Of a DNA stretch of 64,000 nucleotides, positions 51,323-58,909 are shown in pieces. Source of the DNA: Microbacterium sp. Root53 (GTDB taxonomy: Bacteria; Actinomycetota; Actinomycetes; Actinomycetales; Microbacteriaceae); NCBI RefSeq assembly GCF_001426925.1, contig NZ_LMFR01000012.1:124001-188000 (forward strand). Reading direction: 5' to 3'. Made by a program: the position numbers and the translations under genes. The notes below the pieces were generated by a model. The model was not told the DNA's origin, ran no database searches, and saw nothing but the letters and a program-made list of their open reading frames with translations. Position 1 is the stretch's first letter. Every line of letters starts with the position of its first letter.

Positions 51323-52774
51323 TCAGCGGTCGAGGAGGCCCTGATCGAGGATGCGGGCGACGACCCGCTCCGACGCCCGGCCGTCGTCGCGCGCATTGAA
51401 CCGGGCGGTCCAGGCCGCGTATCGGTCCGCGTGCTCGGCCGGGTCCGCGGCGAGCGCGGCGACCAGCTCGTCCTGCGTGCGCACCAGCGGTCCCGGCGCG
51501 CGGGCGGCGAGGTCGAAGTAGAAGCCGCGAAGCTCGCCGCGGTAGTGCTCCATGTCGGGCACGAGGAAGTACATGGGCTTGCCCGTGACCCCGAAGTCGA
51601 ACATGACGGAGGAGTAATCCGTGATCAGCGCGTCGGCCGCGAGCAGCAGCGGCGCGGCATCCGGATAGCCGGTCACGTCGATCACGCGGGCGCCCGCCAC
51701 GTCGTGCCCCGGCAGCAGCGTGCGGGAGTGCCCGCGCACGAGCACGACCGCGCCGGTCTCGGCGGCGAGCGCCTCGGGGTCGAGGAAGTCAACGATCTCC
51801 TGACGGTCGTCGCGCCAGGTGGGGGCGTACAGCAGCACCCGCTCCCCCGGCGCGATGCCCAGCTCCCCGCGGACCGCCGCGGGGTCGCCGTTCACGAGCG
51901 CGTCGTTGCGCGGGTAGCCCTCCACCCAGATGGGACGACCGAAGAACGCGTACGCCTTGCGCAGGATGCGCGCCGCGTACGGGTTCTGCGCGAGCAGCAC
52001 GTCCCAGCGCAGCGACTCCTTGACGACGGCGCCCGCGCGCCGGGGGTCGAAGCCCGGCCGGTGCAGGGCGAGCCGCTTGAGGGGCGTTCCGTGCCACGTC
52101 TGCAGCACCTTCTGCCCGCGTCGGCGCACGTACCGGCGTCGCAGCCAGTCGTTCACGACGAGCACGCGGGCCGCGCTGCGCGCCCGCCACCACTCGGGGC
52201 TGCCCTCGACGACAGCGACGGCTCCCTCGGGCACGCGCACCGACAGGTCGACGACGCTCCAGTACCGGATGACGCCGGGAGCCACCCGGGCCAGCTCCCG
52301 GTCGATCGCGAACGGGTTGCAGCCCGCGCCGCGCCCGTAGAAGCTCTCGAAGAACACGGCGTTCTCGAGCGGCGTCGCGCGGTCGACGTAGCGCCGCTCG
52401 AGCGCGCCCTGCGCATCGGGATCGTCGTAGACCGGGTCGACCGGCGGGCCGACGACGAGCGCGGCGCCGCGCAGCTCGGCCCGGAGGCCCGCACGCGACG
52501 ATCCGCCGAGCACCCGCATCGGCAGCTGCGCGTCGATCTCGACCCCCTCGATACCCACGCGGTACTCGCCAGTGGGCAGCGGGAGCTCGGGTCCGCCCCA
52601 GCGCGACGCGCGCAGCGGGAACCGCACGGTCCAGGTCTTCCCGCCCCCGGTGATCCGGCCGTCGACGTGCGCGCGCGGGCCGGTGAGCGTGGCGGACGCA
52701 GGTCGCGCGCCCGCCCCCTGGATCACGAGCTGCGGATCGCCCGGCTCGAAGCGGGCCGTGATCTGCGAGGTCAT
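51323..52774 (-). CDS. CDP-glycerol glycerophosphotransferase-family protein (2)
   Basis: 483 residues. The N-terminal ~120 residues form a beta-rich accessory domain (WTVRFPLRASRWGGPELPLP), as in larger TagF-like proteins. The C-terminal domain has VLQTWHGTPLKRLALHRP (active-site His), WVEGYPRNDALV, VLLYAPTWRDDRQ, VVLVRGHSRT and LITDYSSVMFDFGVTGKPM. The ATG at 52774 overlaps the stop of the upstream family member, so both are made from one mRNA. A long family member can polymerise, a short one can prime; which is which here is unknown. Confidence 0.88.
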   Translation of the reverse strand: MTSQITARFEPGDPQLVIQGAGARPASATLTGPRAHVDGRITGGGKTWTVRFPLRASRWGGPELPLPTGEYRVGIEGVEIDAQLPMRVLGGSSRAGLRAELRGAALVVGPPVDPVYDDPDAQGALERRYVDRATPLENAVFFESFYGRGAGCNPFAIDRELARVAPGVIRYWSVVDLSVRVPEGAVAVVEGSPEWWRARSAARVLVVNDWLRRRYVRRRGQKVLQTWHGTPLKRLALHRPGFDPRRAGAVVKESLRWDVLLAQNPYAARILRKAYAFFGRPIWVEGYPRNDALVNGDPAAVRGELGIAPGERVLLYAPTWRDDRQEIVDFLDPEALAAETGAVVLVRGHSRTLLPGHDVAGARVIDVTGYPDAAPLLLAADALITDYSSVMFDFGVTGKPMYFLVPDMEHYRGELRGFYFDLAARAPGPLVRTQDELVAALAADPAEHADRYAAWTARFNARDDGRASERVVARILDQGLLDR

Positions 52775-54081
52775 CGAGTGGCCTTCCGTACTCGGTCGTT
52801 CGGGTCGTTCGGGCCGGTGGATCGGCCGGCGGGTCGCGGGACGTCCGGCGCCAGGCCCGCGCGCGCGACGATCGCCGCGTAGACGCGCTCCGCGCTGCGG
52901 CCGTCGTGGAACGCGTGGACGCGCTCGCTCAGCGCGCGCGAACGCGCGGTGCGCTCCGCCGCGACGGCGGGATCCCCGAGGAGCGCGTCGAGCTGCGGCA
53001 GCAGCTCCGCCCACGTGGTGGCGGCGTCATGGCCCGCCACGTCGCGATACGCGCCGTAGAACCCGCGGCGTCGCGCGTAGGCCGCCACGTCCGGCGCGAG
53101 GAACAGCACCGGGAGCGGGACCAGCGCGGCGTCGTACACGAGCGACGAGTAGTCGGTGACGAGCGCGTCGAGGCCCGGGAGCGCCGGTGTGACGTCGTTG
53201 AGCAGCTCGGCGCCGAGCGAGCGCACCCGCGACACCCCCGCGGGCGGCGCGTAGTCCCCCGCGCCCAGCCGGTGGGAGCGGACCAGCAGCACCGCGTCAT
53301 GGCGCGCGAGCGCCTCGTCGATCGCCTTCCAGTCGGCGGCCCCCGGGACCGCGGGATCCGGCTCGCCGTCGCGCCACGTGGGCGCGTACATCACGAGCCG
53401 CTCTCCCGGAAGGTCGGGGACGAGCCTCCGGATCACCGTCTGCGCGCTCTCGCGCCGTTCCTCGGCCGTGCCTCGCGAGAGGACGTCCGTGCGCGGCTCT
53501 CCGGTCACGACGATGCGCTCGGCGGGCAGGCCGAACGCCGACTCCAGCCGCCCGCGCACCAGGTGCGAGGCCGCGGGCAGGAGGTCGATGCGGCGGGCCG
53601 CGGCGCGGTACATCAGCCCGAGCGCGCGGCTCACGAGCGCGGCGCCCACGCGGATCGGGCTGCGCAGCGTCTCGGGCGCGTCCAGGCCGATCCGCTTGAG
53701 CGGGATCCCGTGCCAGAGCTGCGCGACGAAGCCGCTCCCGATCGCATAGGGGTTGACGTCGCCGAAGCCGTACGCCACGACGATCACGCCGGCGCGGGCC
53801 GTGGCCCAGAACCCCGCGAGCGACGACTTGCGCAGCGTGGGGATGCCCAGCGCCGCCGCGTCGCGCGCCTCCCGCGGGTCGTCGGTCAGCCAGACCGCGT
53901 CCCGTCCGTGCTCGGCCGCGACCTGCCAGAGCGCGAGCGCCCCGTCGCCGATCCCCGCGCCGCAGCCGAAGACCCAGCTTTCGGTGCGCGGGGTCACCAG
54001 CGTGACCAGCCGCCCGAGCGCATACAGCGGCAGCCGGGCGATCTTCCGCGCGTTTCCCGCACCGAAGGAGAAGGAGGCCAC
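52771..54081 (-). CDS. CDP-glycerol glycerophosphotransferase-family protein (3)
   Basis: 436 residues from GTG 54081. It lacks the N-terminal beta domain of its partner. Motifs: AQLWHGIPLKRIGLDAPE (His), VVTGEPRTDVLS, LVMYAPTWRDGEPDP, VLLVRSHRLG and LVTDYSSLVYDAALVPLPVL. A basic helix at residues 12-30 should sit on the membrane. The GTG lies 6 bases after TAGGCT (54088-54093), leaderless. The tail has a short tandem repeat of GGTCGTTC in DNA just before the stop. Probably acts with (2) on the same polymer. Confidence 0.88.
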   Translation of the reverse strand: MASFSFGAGNARKIARLPLYALGRLVTLVTPRTESWVFGCGAGIGDGALALWQVAAEHGRDAVWLTDDPREARDAAALGIPTLRKSSLAGFWATARAGVIVVAYGFGDVNPYAIGSGFVAQLWHGIPLKRIGLDAPETLRSPIRVGAALVSRALGLMYRAAARRIDLLPAASHLVRGRLESAFGLPAERIVVTGEPRTDVLSRGTAEERRESAQTVIRRLVPDLPGERLVMYAPTWRDGEPDPAVPGAADWKAIDEALARHDAVLLVRSHRLGAGDYAPPAGVSRVRSLGAELLNDVTPALPGLDALVTDYSSLVYDAALVPLPVLFLAPDVAAYARRRGFYGAYRDVAGHDAATTWAELLPQLDALLGDPAVAAERTARSRALSERVHAFHDGRSAERVYAAIVARAGLAPDVPRPAGRSTGPNDPNDRVRKATR

Positions 54082-54087
54082 CCCGCG

Positions 54088-54093
54088 AGCCTA
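54088..54093 (-). promoter_or_regulatory. -10 box of leaderless glycerophosphotransferase (3) transcript
   Basis: TAGGCT on the minus strand, 6 bases before GTG 54081. Same hexamer as for protein (1). Confidence 0.45.
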
Positions 54094-54151
54094 TGACATG
54101 CCCGTCCGGGCCTGCCGTGGCTCGCGGGGCGGCCGATCACTCGATCGCCGG

Positions 54152-55630
54152 CTACTCCCCCAGCGATCCGAGGGTGACGTCGATCGTGTGCGACTCCCCG
54201 TCCCGCACGTACGTCAGCGTCGCCTGGCTGCCGCCCGCGGCGGCGCGCACCTGCGCGGTGAGGTCCACGGCGGATCCGATGCGCACGCCGTTGAACTCGG
54301 TGACGATGTCGCCCGCCCGCAGGCCGGCCTGCTCCGCGGCGCCGCCCGGAGTGACCTCCTCGATCAGCGCGCCCGCCGTGGTCGCGTCCCGCGCGGCGCT
54401 CGCCGGCGTGACGCTGGCCCCGAGCAGGCCGTGCGTGGCCTTGCCCTCGGCGATCAGCTCGTCCGTGACCCGCTGCACCACGTTCGACGGGATCGCGAAC
54501 CCGACCCCGATGGATCCGGACTCGCCGCTCGAGCCGCTCGCCGTGGCGATCGCGACGTTCACGCCGATCAGCCGGCCCTGGGAGTCGACCAGCGCACCGC
54601 CCGAGTTGCCCGGGTTGATCGCGGCGTCGGTCTGGATCACCGCGATGGAGATGGACTCGCGCGCCTGGCCGGGGTACTCCTGTCCCGGGATGTCGAAGAA
54701 CCAGGGGCTCTCCTGCTCCTGCTCCGGCGTCTCCTCGGCCTCGTCGCCCTCCTCGGGCGTCGCCGCCGACGCGATCTCGATGCTGCGGTTCAGCGCGCTG
54801 ACGATGCCGGTCGTGACCGTGTTGGACAGCCCGAGCGGGGCGCCGACCGCGACGGTCGTGTCGCCGACGTTGAGCTTCGCGGAGTCCGCGAACTCGATCG
54901 GCGTGAGCCCCTGGGCGTCCGCGAGCTTGATGACCGCGAGATCGTAGGTCGGGTCGGTGCCGACGATCTCGGCCTCGTAGATCCGGCCGTCCGACGCCGT
55001 CACCCGGATCTGCGCGTCTCCGGTCGCCCCGCCGAGCGTGACCACGTGCGTGTTCGTGACGACGTAGCCGTCCTCGCTCAGCACCACCCCGGATCCGGAT
55101 CCGGATTCGGATCCGCCGGCCACCTCGATCGTCACGACGCTGGGCAGCACCTCGGTCGCGACGGCTGTGGCCTCGTTGACGGAGCCCGGATTGTTCACCG
55201 TGATGTTCGAGGGGCCCGACGCGGCGCCGGGGGCGCCGTCGGATCCCCACAGCGCGTCGCCCGCGTAGCTGCCGCCGAGACCGGCCGCCCCGCCGACGAG
55301 CGCGGCGGCGACCAGCAGGGCGGCGACCCGGCCGGCGCCGGGCTTCGCGCGCTCCTGCCGATCCTGACCGGCGCCCCCGTGGAGGTCCTTCGGCAGCGGC
55401 TGGGTGGGCTGGGTGAGCTGGGGGTGCGCGGCCTGGCCGAACGCGTGACCGTGAGGCGCAGGCGCGGAATACCGCGCCGGCGGGACGGTGCCGTAGGCCG
55501 GCGAGGGGTGGGGCGCCGGGGGCCGCGGCGGGATGTGCAGTCCGTCCGGGGCGCGGTAGTCGCCCGGCCCGGCCTGCGGGGCGCCGCCCGAGGTCGGCTC
55601 GGGCGTCTCGTCGGAACGCTGGGTGTCCAT
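54152..55630 (-). CDS. HtrA/DegP-type membrane serine protease with PDZ domain
   Basis: 492 residues. A Pro-rich cytoplasmic tail (about 1-97) and one membrane helix (RVAALLVAAALVGGAAGLGG) put the protease outside. The trypsin-like triad is H195 (TNTHVV), D230 (TYDLAV) and S343 (GNSGGAL). A Gly/Ser-rich stretch before the domain and an acidic insert (EEGDEAEETPEQEQE) are family-variable. The last ~95 residues form one PDZ domain (AAEQAGLRAGDIVTEFNGVRI). It degrades or refolds damaged exported proteins. AAAGGAG lies upstream of ATG 55630; the leader holds the small palindrome GGCTTC-C-GAAGCC (55674-55686). Confidence 0.93.
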   Translation of the reverse strand: MDTQRSDETPEPTSGGAPQAGPGDYRAPDGLHIPPRPPAPHPSPAYGTVPPARYSAPAPHGHAFGQAAHPQLTQPTQPLPKDLHGGAGQDRQERAKPGAGRVAALLVAAALVGGAAGLGGSYAGDALWGSDGAPGAASGPSNITVNNPGSVNEATAVATEVLPSVVTIEVAGGSESGSGSGVVLSEDGYVVTNTHVVTLGGATGDAQIRVTASDGRIYEAEIVGTDPTYDLAVIKLADAQGLTPIEFADSAKLNVGDTTVAVGAPLGLSNTVTTGIVSALNRSIEIASAATPEEGDEAEETPEQEQESPWFFDIPGQEYPGQARESISIAVIQTDAAINPGNSGGALVDSQGRLIGVNVAIATASGSSGESGSIGVGFAIPSNVVQRVTDELIAEGKATHGLLGASVTPASAARDATTAGALIEEVTPGGAAEQAGLRAGDIVTEFNGVRIGSAVDLTAQVRAAAGGSQATLTYVRDGESHTIDVTLGSLGE

Positions 55631-55779
55631 GGCTGCTCCTTTGTACAGATGCTTCGGGGATGCGAGCGCTTCAGGCTTCCGAAGCCCTTCCAGGGTCGCG
55701 CCGTTTCCTTTGCGAAACCTATGACGGCAGTATGGCGTCTGTGTGACCGCCCGAGGGCGCTGCGCGGCGGGCCCGGCGG

Positions 55780-55785
55780 TAGCCT
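55780..55785 (+). promoter_or_regulatory. -10 box of leaderless aminotransferase transcript
   Basis: TAGCCT ends 6 bases before ATG 55792. Confidence 0.45.
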
Positions 55786-55791
55786 GGCGGG

Positions 55792-57009
55792 ATGCGAGAC
55801 GTAGCCGGCGCCTGGCGGCGCACCGCCGAGGGGGCGGGACTCCTGCGGACCGATCCGAGCGGCGGCGGGGTGGTCGTCGGCAGCACGATCTTCGCCGAGA
55901 TGACGGCTCTGGCGGGCCGCACCGGGGCGATCAACCTCGGTCAGGGGTTTCCCGACGAGGACGGTCCCGCCGAGGTGCTCGAGGCGGCCAGGGACGCGAT
56001 CGCGCGCGGCGCCAACCAGTACGCGCCCGGTCCCGGCATCCCCGAGCTCCGCCAGGCCATCGCCGAGCATCAGCAGCGCTTCTACGGGCTCGGCCACGAC
56101 CCCGACGGCGAGGTCCTGGTCACCACGGGCGCGACCGAGGCGCTCGCATCCGCGCTGCTGGCGCTGATCGACGGCCCCGAGGACGAGGTGGTCGTGTTCG
56201 AGCCGTACTACGACTCCTACGCGGCCTGCGTGGCGCTCGCCGGCGCGACCCTCCGCACCGTGCCGCTGCGCTGGCCGGACTTCCAGCCCGACCTCGACGA
56301 GCTCGCGGATGCCGTGACCGACCGCACCCGCGTCATCCTGGTGAACAACCCGCACAACCCGACCGGCACGGTCTTCGAGCGGCGCGTGCTCGAGGAGATC
56401 GTGAGCCTGGCGCACCTGCACGACGCCGTCGTGGTGTCGGACGAGGTGTACGAGCACCTGACGTTCGACGCCCCGCACCTGCCCGTCGCGGCGCTTCCCG
56501 GCGCCGCCGAGCGCACGCTCACCATCTCGTCCGGCGGCAAGACGTTCCGCACCACCGGATGGAAGATCGGCTGGGCGTGCGGGCCCGCCGAGCTGATCAC
56601 GGCCGTCCAGACCGTGAAGCAGTTCCTGACCTATACGAGCGGGTCGCCGTTCCAGCCGGCGATCGCCGCCGGGCTGCGTCTGCCGGACGCGTTCTTCGCC
56701 GGGATCGCGGCCGACATGAAGCGCAAGAGCGAGATCCTCGGCGAGGGCCTGCGGGCCGCGGGCCTGGCGGTGTCCGCGCCGCGCGGCTCGTACTTCACGG
56801 TCGCCGACGCGTCGTCCCTCGGCGTCGCGGACGCCGACGCGTTCTGCCGCGGCGAGCTCGCGCAGGCCGGCGTGGTCGCGATCCCGCTCACGGCGTTCGT
56901 GACGCCGGAGCGCCGGGCGGAGTACGCCTCGCTCGTGCGCTTCGCGGCGTGCAAGCGCACGGAGGTCCTGGACGAGGCCGCCGCGCGCCTGGCGGCCTAC
57001 GCCCGCTGA
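55792..57009 (+). CDS. Class I/II pyridoxal-phosphate aminotransferase
   Basis: 405 residues, fold type I. Typical landmarks: INLGQGFPDEDGP, NQYAPGPGIPELRQAIAEH, VTTGATEALASALLAL, VNNPHNPTGTVFERRVLEE, SDEVYEHLTFD and ISSGGKTFRTTGWKIGW, where the Lys of SSGGKTF binds PLP. The pattern is that of the KAT/YbdL/DapC group: succinyldiaminopimelate (DapC) or methionine/kynurenine transaminase. In actinobacteria several such paralogues exist, so the exact substrate is uncertain. The nearby nitrilase-family gene is convergent and may handle omega-amides of the keto products, a pairing known for YbdL-like enzymes; this is inference. Confidence 0.88.
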   Translation: MRDVAGAWRRTAEGAGLLRTDPSGGGVVVGSTIFAEMTALAGRTGAINLGQGFPDEDGPAEVLEAARDAIARGANQYAPGPGIPELRQAIAEHQQRFYGLGHDPDGEVLVTTGATEALASALLALIDGPEDEVVVFEPYYDSYAACVALAGATLRTVPLRWPDFQPDLDELADAVTDRTRVILVNNPHNPTGTVFERRVLEEIVSLAHLHDAVVVSDEVYEHLTFDAPHLPVAALPGAAERTLTISSGGKTFRTTGWKIGWACGPAELITAVQTVKQFLTYTSGSPFQPAIAAGLRLPDAFFAGIAADMKRKSEILGEGLRAAGLAVSAPRGSYFTVADASSLGVADADAFCRGELAQAGVVAIPLTAFVTPERRAEYASLVRFAACKRTEVLDEAAARLAAYAR

Positions 57010-57028
57010 GGGCGACCGCGGCGGCGGC

Positions 57029-57832
57029 TCAGCGCGGCACGACGCGGTAGCGCCGCAGCGCGAGCGCGGGGTTCACGCGGCGCACGGTCGCGATCGCGTC
57101 GCGGTCGGCCCATCCGACGGTCACATCCGTGCCGGTGCCGATCGCCGCGATCGCCACGCCCTGCGGGTCGATCACGGCGGAGTGCCCCACGCCCAGCGTG
57201 GGCGGATGATCCGCGGCCGCCACATACATCGTGTTCTCGATCGCGCGAGCGGTCAGCAGCGTCGTCCAGTGGTGCTCCTTGAGCGGTCCGCGGACCCACT
57301 CGGCGGGCACGAGCGCGACGTCCGCGCCCGCATCGGCGAGCGTCCGCGCGACCTCCGGGAAGCGCAGGTCGTAGCAGGTCATCAGGCCGAACGTGAGGCC
57401 CGCGACCTGGAACATCTCCGGCTCCGACAGCTCGCCCGCCTCGATCCAGTCCGACTCGCGCTGGCCGAACGCGTCGTACAGGTGCTGCTTGCGGTAGCGG
57501 GCGATCACGCCGGAGGCGTCGACGGCGACGACCGTGTTGCGGACGTGGCCCTCGTCGCTCGCGCGCTCCACGAGCCCGGCGACGACGACGATCCCCAGCT
57601 CGGCGGCGACCTGCGTGAGCATCTGCACGAAGGGGCCGTCGAGCGCCTCGGCGTGGGCCGCCAGCGTCTCGTCGAACGGGTCGGTGAAGAAGCTCGAGTA
57701 CTCCGGGAACACCACGACGTCCGCGCCCCGGTCGGCGCCGCGCCGCGCGAGCTCGGCCACCGCCTCGCGGTTCGCCGCGACGTCGGCGGTGGGGGCGAAC
57801 TGGGCGACGCCGATCCCGATGGGCGCGGTCAC
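57029..57832 (-). CDS. Carbon-nitrogen hydrolase (nitrilase superfamily)
   Basis: 267 residues from GTG 57832, overlapping the DUF6328 stop (GTGA). Catalytic triad: Glu in VVFPEYSS, Lys in ARYRKQHLYDAFG and Cys in LMTCYDLRFPEVA. Length and motifs are like omega-amidase/Nit-type or deaminated glutathione amidase proteins; no glutaminase or NAD-synthetase partner domain is fused. It hydrolyses a C-N amide bond of a small molecule. Convergent with the aminotransferase gene, 19 bases between stops. Confidence 0.88.
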   Translation of the reverse strand: MTAPIGIGVAQFAPTADVAANREAVAELARRGADRGADVVVFPEYSSFFTDPFDETLAAHAEALDGPFVQMLTQVAAELGIVVVAGLVERASDEGHVRNTVVAVDASGVIARYRKQHLYDAFGQRESDWIEAGELSEPEMFQVAGLTFGLMTCYDLRFPEVARTLADAGADVALVPAEWVRGPLKEHHWTTLLTARAIENTMYVAAADHPPTLGVGHSAVIDPQGVAIAAIGTGTDVTVGWADRDAIATVRRVNPALALRRYRVVPR

Positions 57833-58326
57833 GATTCGCCCCGCCGATTGCGCCGGGACCGCAGGAAGAGCGGCACGATCAGCCACAGCACGACGACGAA
57901 CACCGCCAGCACGATGGCGGCGATCCACGACGCCGTGTCGCTCACGACCACATCGAAGATGAACGCCACGACGCCCACCAGCAGCAGCGAGACGATCACG
58001 AGCGCGGACTGCAGGGACGCGTGACCGTAGGCGACGATCGTCCCCTTGGCCCCCTCGCGGAACAGGATGCGATGCAGCGCGACCGGAGCCAGCGCGATCA
58101 CGGCGCTCAGCGCCGAGAGCACGACCAGCACCAGGTAGAAGATCCGCTGCCCCTCGGCCAGGTCGAGGAACGCCGGCTGGAACGCGAGCGCGAGCAGGAA
58201 TCCCGTCAGGATCTGGGTGCCGGTCTGCAGCACGCGCAGCTCCTGCAGCACCTCGATCCAGTTACGGTCGTACCGCTCGGCCGGGGTCTCGTTGCGCAGC
58301 GCGTCGCGATCGGTGGAGCCGGTCAT
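57829..58326 (-). CDS. DUF6328 family membrane protein
   Basis: 165 residues from ATG 58326, which has GGGAGG 8 bases upstream; the frame also offers ATG 58353 but that leads through the ribosome site itself. Four helices: about residues 43-60, 65-85, 107-129 and 133-155. The segment NWIEVLQELRVLQTGTQILTGF before helix 1 is the family signature. Function unknown. Its stop overlaps the nitrilase-family gene, so they share an mRNA. Confidence 0.85.
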   Translation of the reverse strand: MTGSTDRDALRNETPAERYDRNWIEVLQELRVLQTGTQILTGFLLALAFQPAFLDLAEGQRIFYLVLVVLSALSAVIALAPVALHRILFREGAKGTIVAYGHASLQSALVIVSLLLVGVVAFIFDVVVSDTASWIAAIVLAVFVVVLWLIVPLFLRSRRNRRGES

Positions 58327-58353
58327 GCGCCCATCCTCCCGCCGTGCGCCCAC

Positions 58354-58613
58354 GCGGGCAAACCCGCACGCCGCGGCTTGACAAGGCCGCGGCGCGGGTC
58401 CTCAGCCTGGGGCTGGAAGAGGGTGGGCACATCAGATCCTCGGTCCGTGGGCGCGAGCGGCGTTCGACGCGCGCACCGCGATCCGGACTGACAGGATGTG
58501 GAGCAGAACGTCCCCGCGCAGTCCGAGGCGACTCAGGAGCCCGAGCGCCCGGAATCCTCGTGCTCGACGTCGCGAGATCCGGTTCGCTCGACAACCCACC
58601 CCTGCGCATGGCA
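58354..58613. other. Intergenic, no gene seen
   Basis: Holds a 7-bp stem CCGCGGC/GCCGCGG at 58371-58392 with loop TTGACAAG. Coding-like frames here show no family match or start signal. Confidence 0.4.
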
Positions 58614-58641
58614 AAAGGCCCGGTCAGAAGACCGGGCCTTT
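58614..58641 (-). terminator. tRNA-Met terminator
   Basis: 12-bp stem AAAGGCCCGGTC/GACCGGGCCTTT with a 4-base loop, starting 10 bases beyond the tRNA. On the minus strand it is followed by TTGCC. Confidence 0.85.
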
Positions 58642-58650
58642 CGCTTTTTG

Positions 58651-58724
58651 TTGCGGGGGCAGGATTTGAACCTACGACCTCTGGGTTATGAGCCCAGCGA
58701 GCTACCGAGCTGCTCCACCCCGCG
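58651..58724 (-). tRNA. Initiator tRNA-Met (anticodon CAT), CCA not encoded
   Basis: The acceptor CGCGGGG/CCCCGC-A has the C1-A72 mismatch of initiators, and the anticodon stem CTGGG/CCCAG has the three consecutive G-C pairs required for initiation. The loop is CTCATAA. T-loop GGTTCAAATCC. 74 bases. Confidence 0.96.
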
Positions 58725-58844
58725 GCACAAGAGTTAACTTTAGCACGCGATCCCAGAGGTGGCCAATCGGGGCGGTCACCCGTGATTCCCGGGCGCGTCG
58801 CCGGGCGTTCATCCGCGCGTCAACCTGCCCCGGGCCAGGAGAAA

Positions 58845-58891
58845 GCCGCGAGGCGAGGAGAATCCGGGTGGGATCGTCCTCGCCTCGCGGC
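58845..58891 (-). terminator. Terminator of the UPF0182 gene
   Basis: 15-bp perfect stem GCCGCGAGGCGAGGA with complement and a 17-base loop, followed on the minus strand by TTTCTCC. Confidence 0.8.
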
Positions 58892-58909
58892 GTCTTCCTT
58901 GTGTCGCGG

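Noticed and set aside
58371..58392. TTGACA at 58378 as a strong promoter
   Set aside because: It lies in the loop of a GC-rich hairpin with no -10 box at a suitable distance and no gene downstream on that strand.
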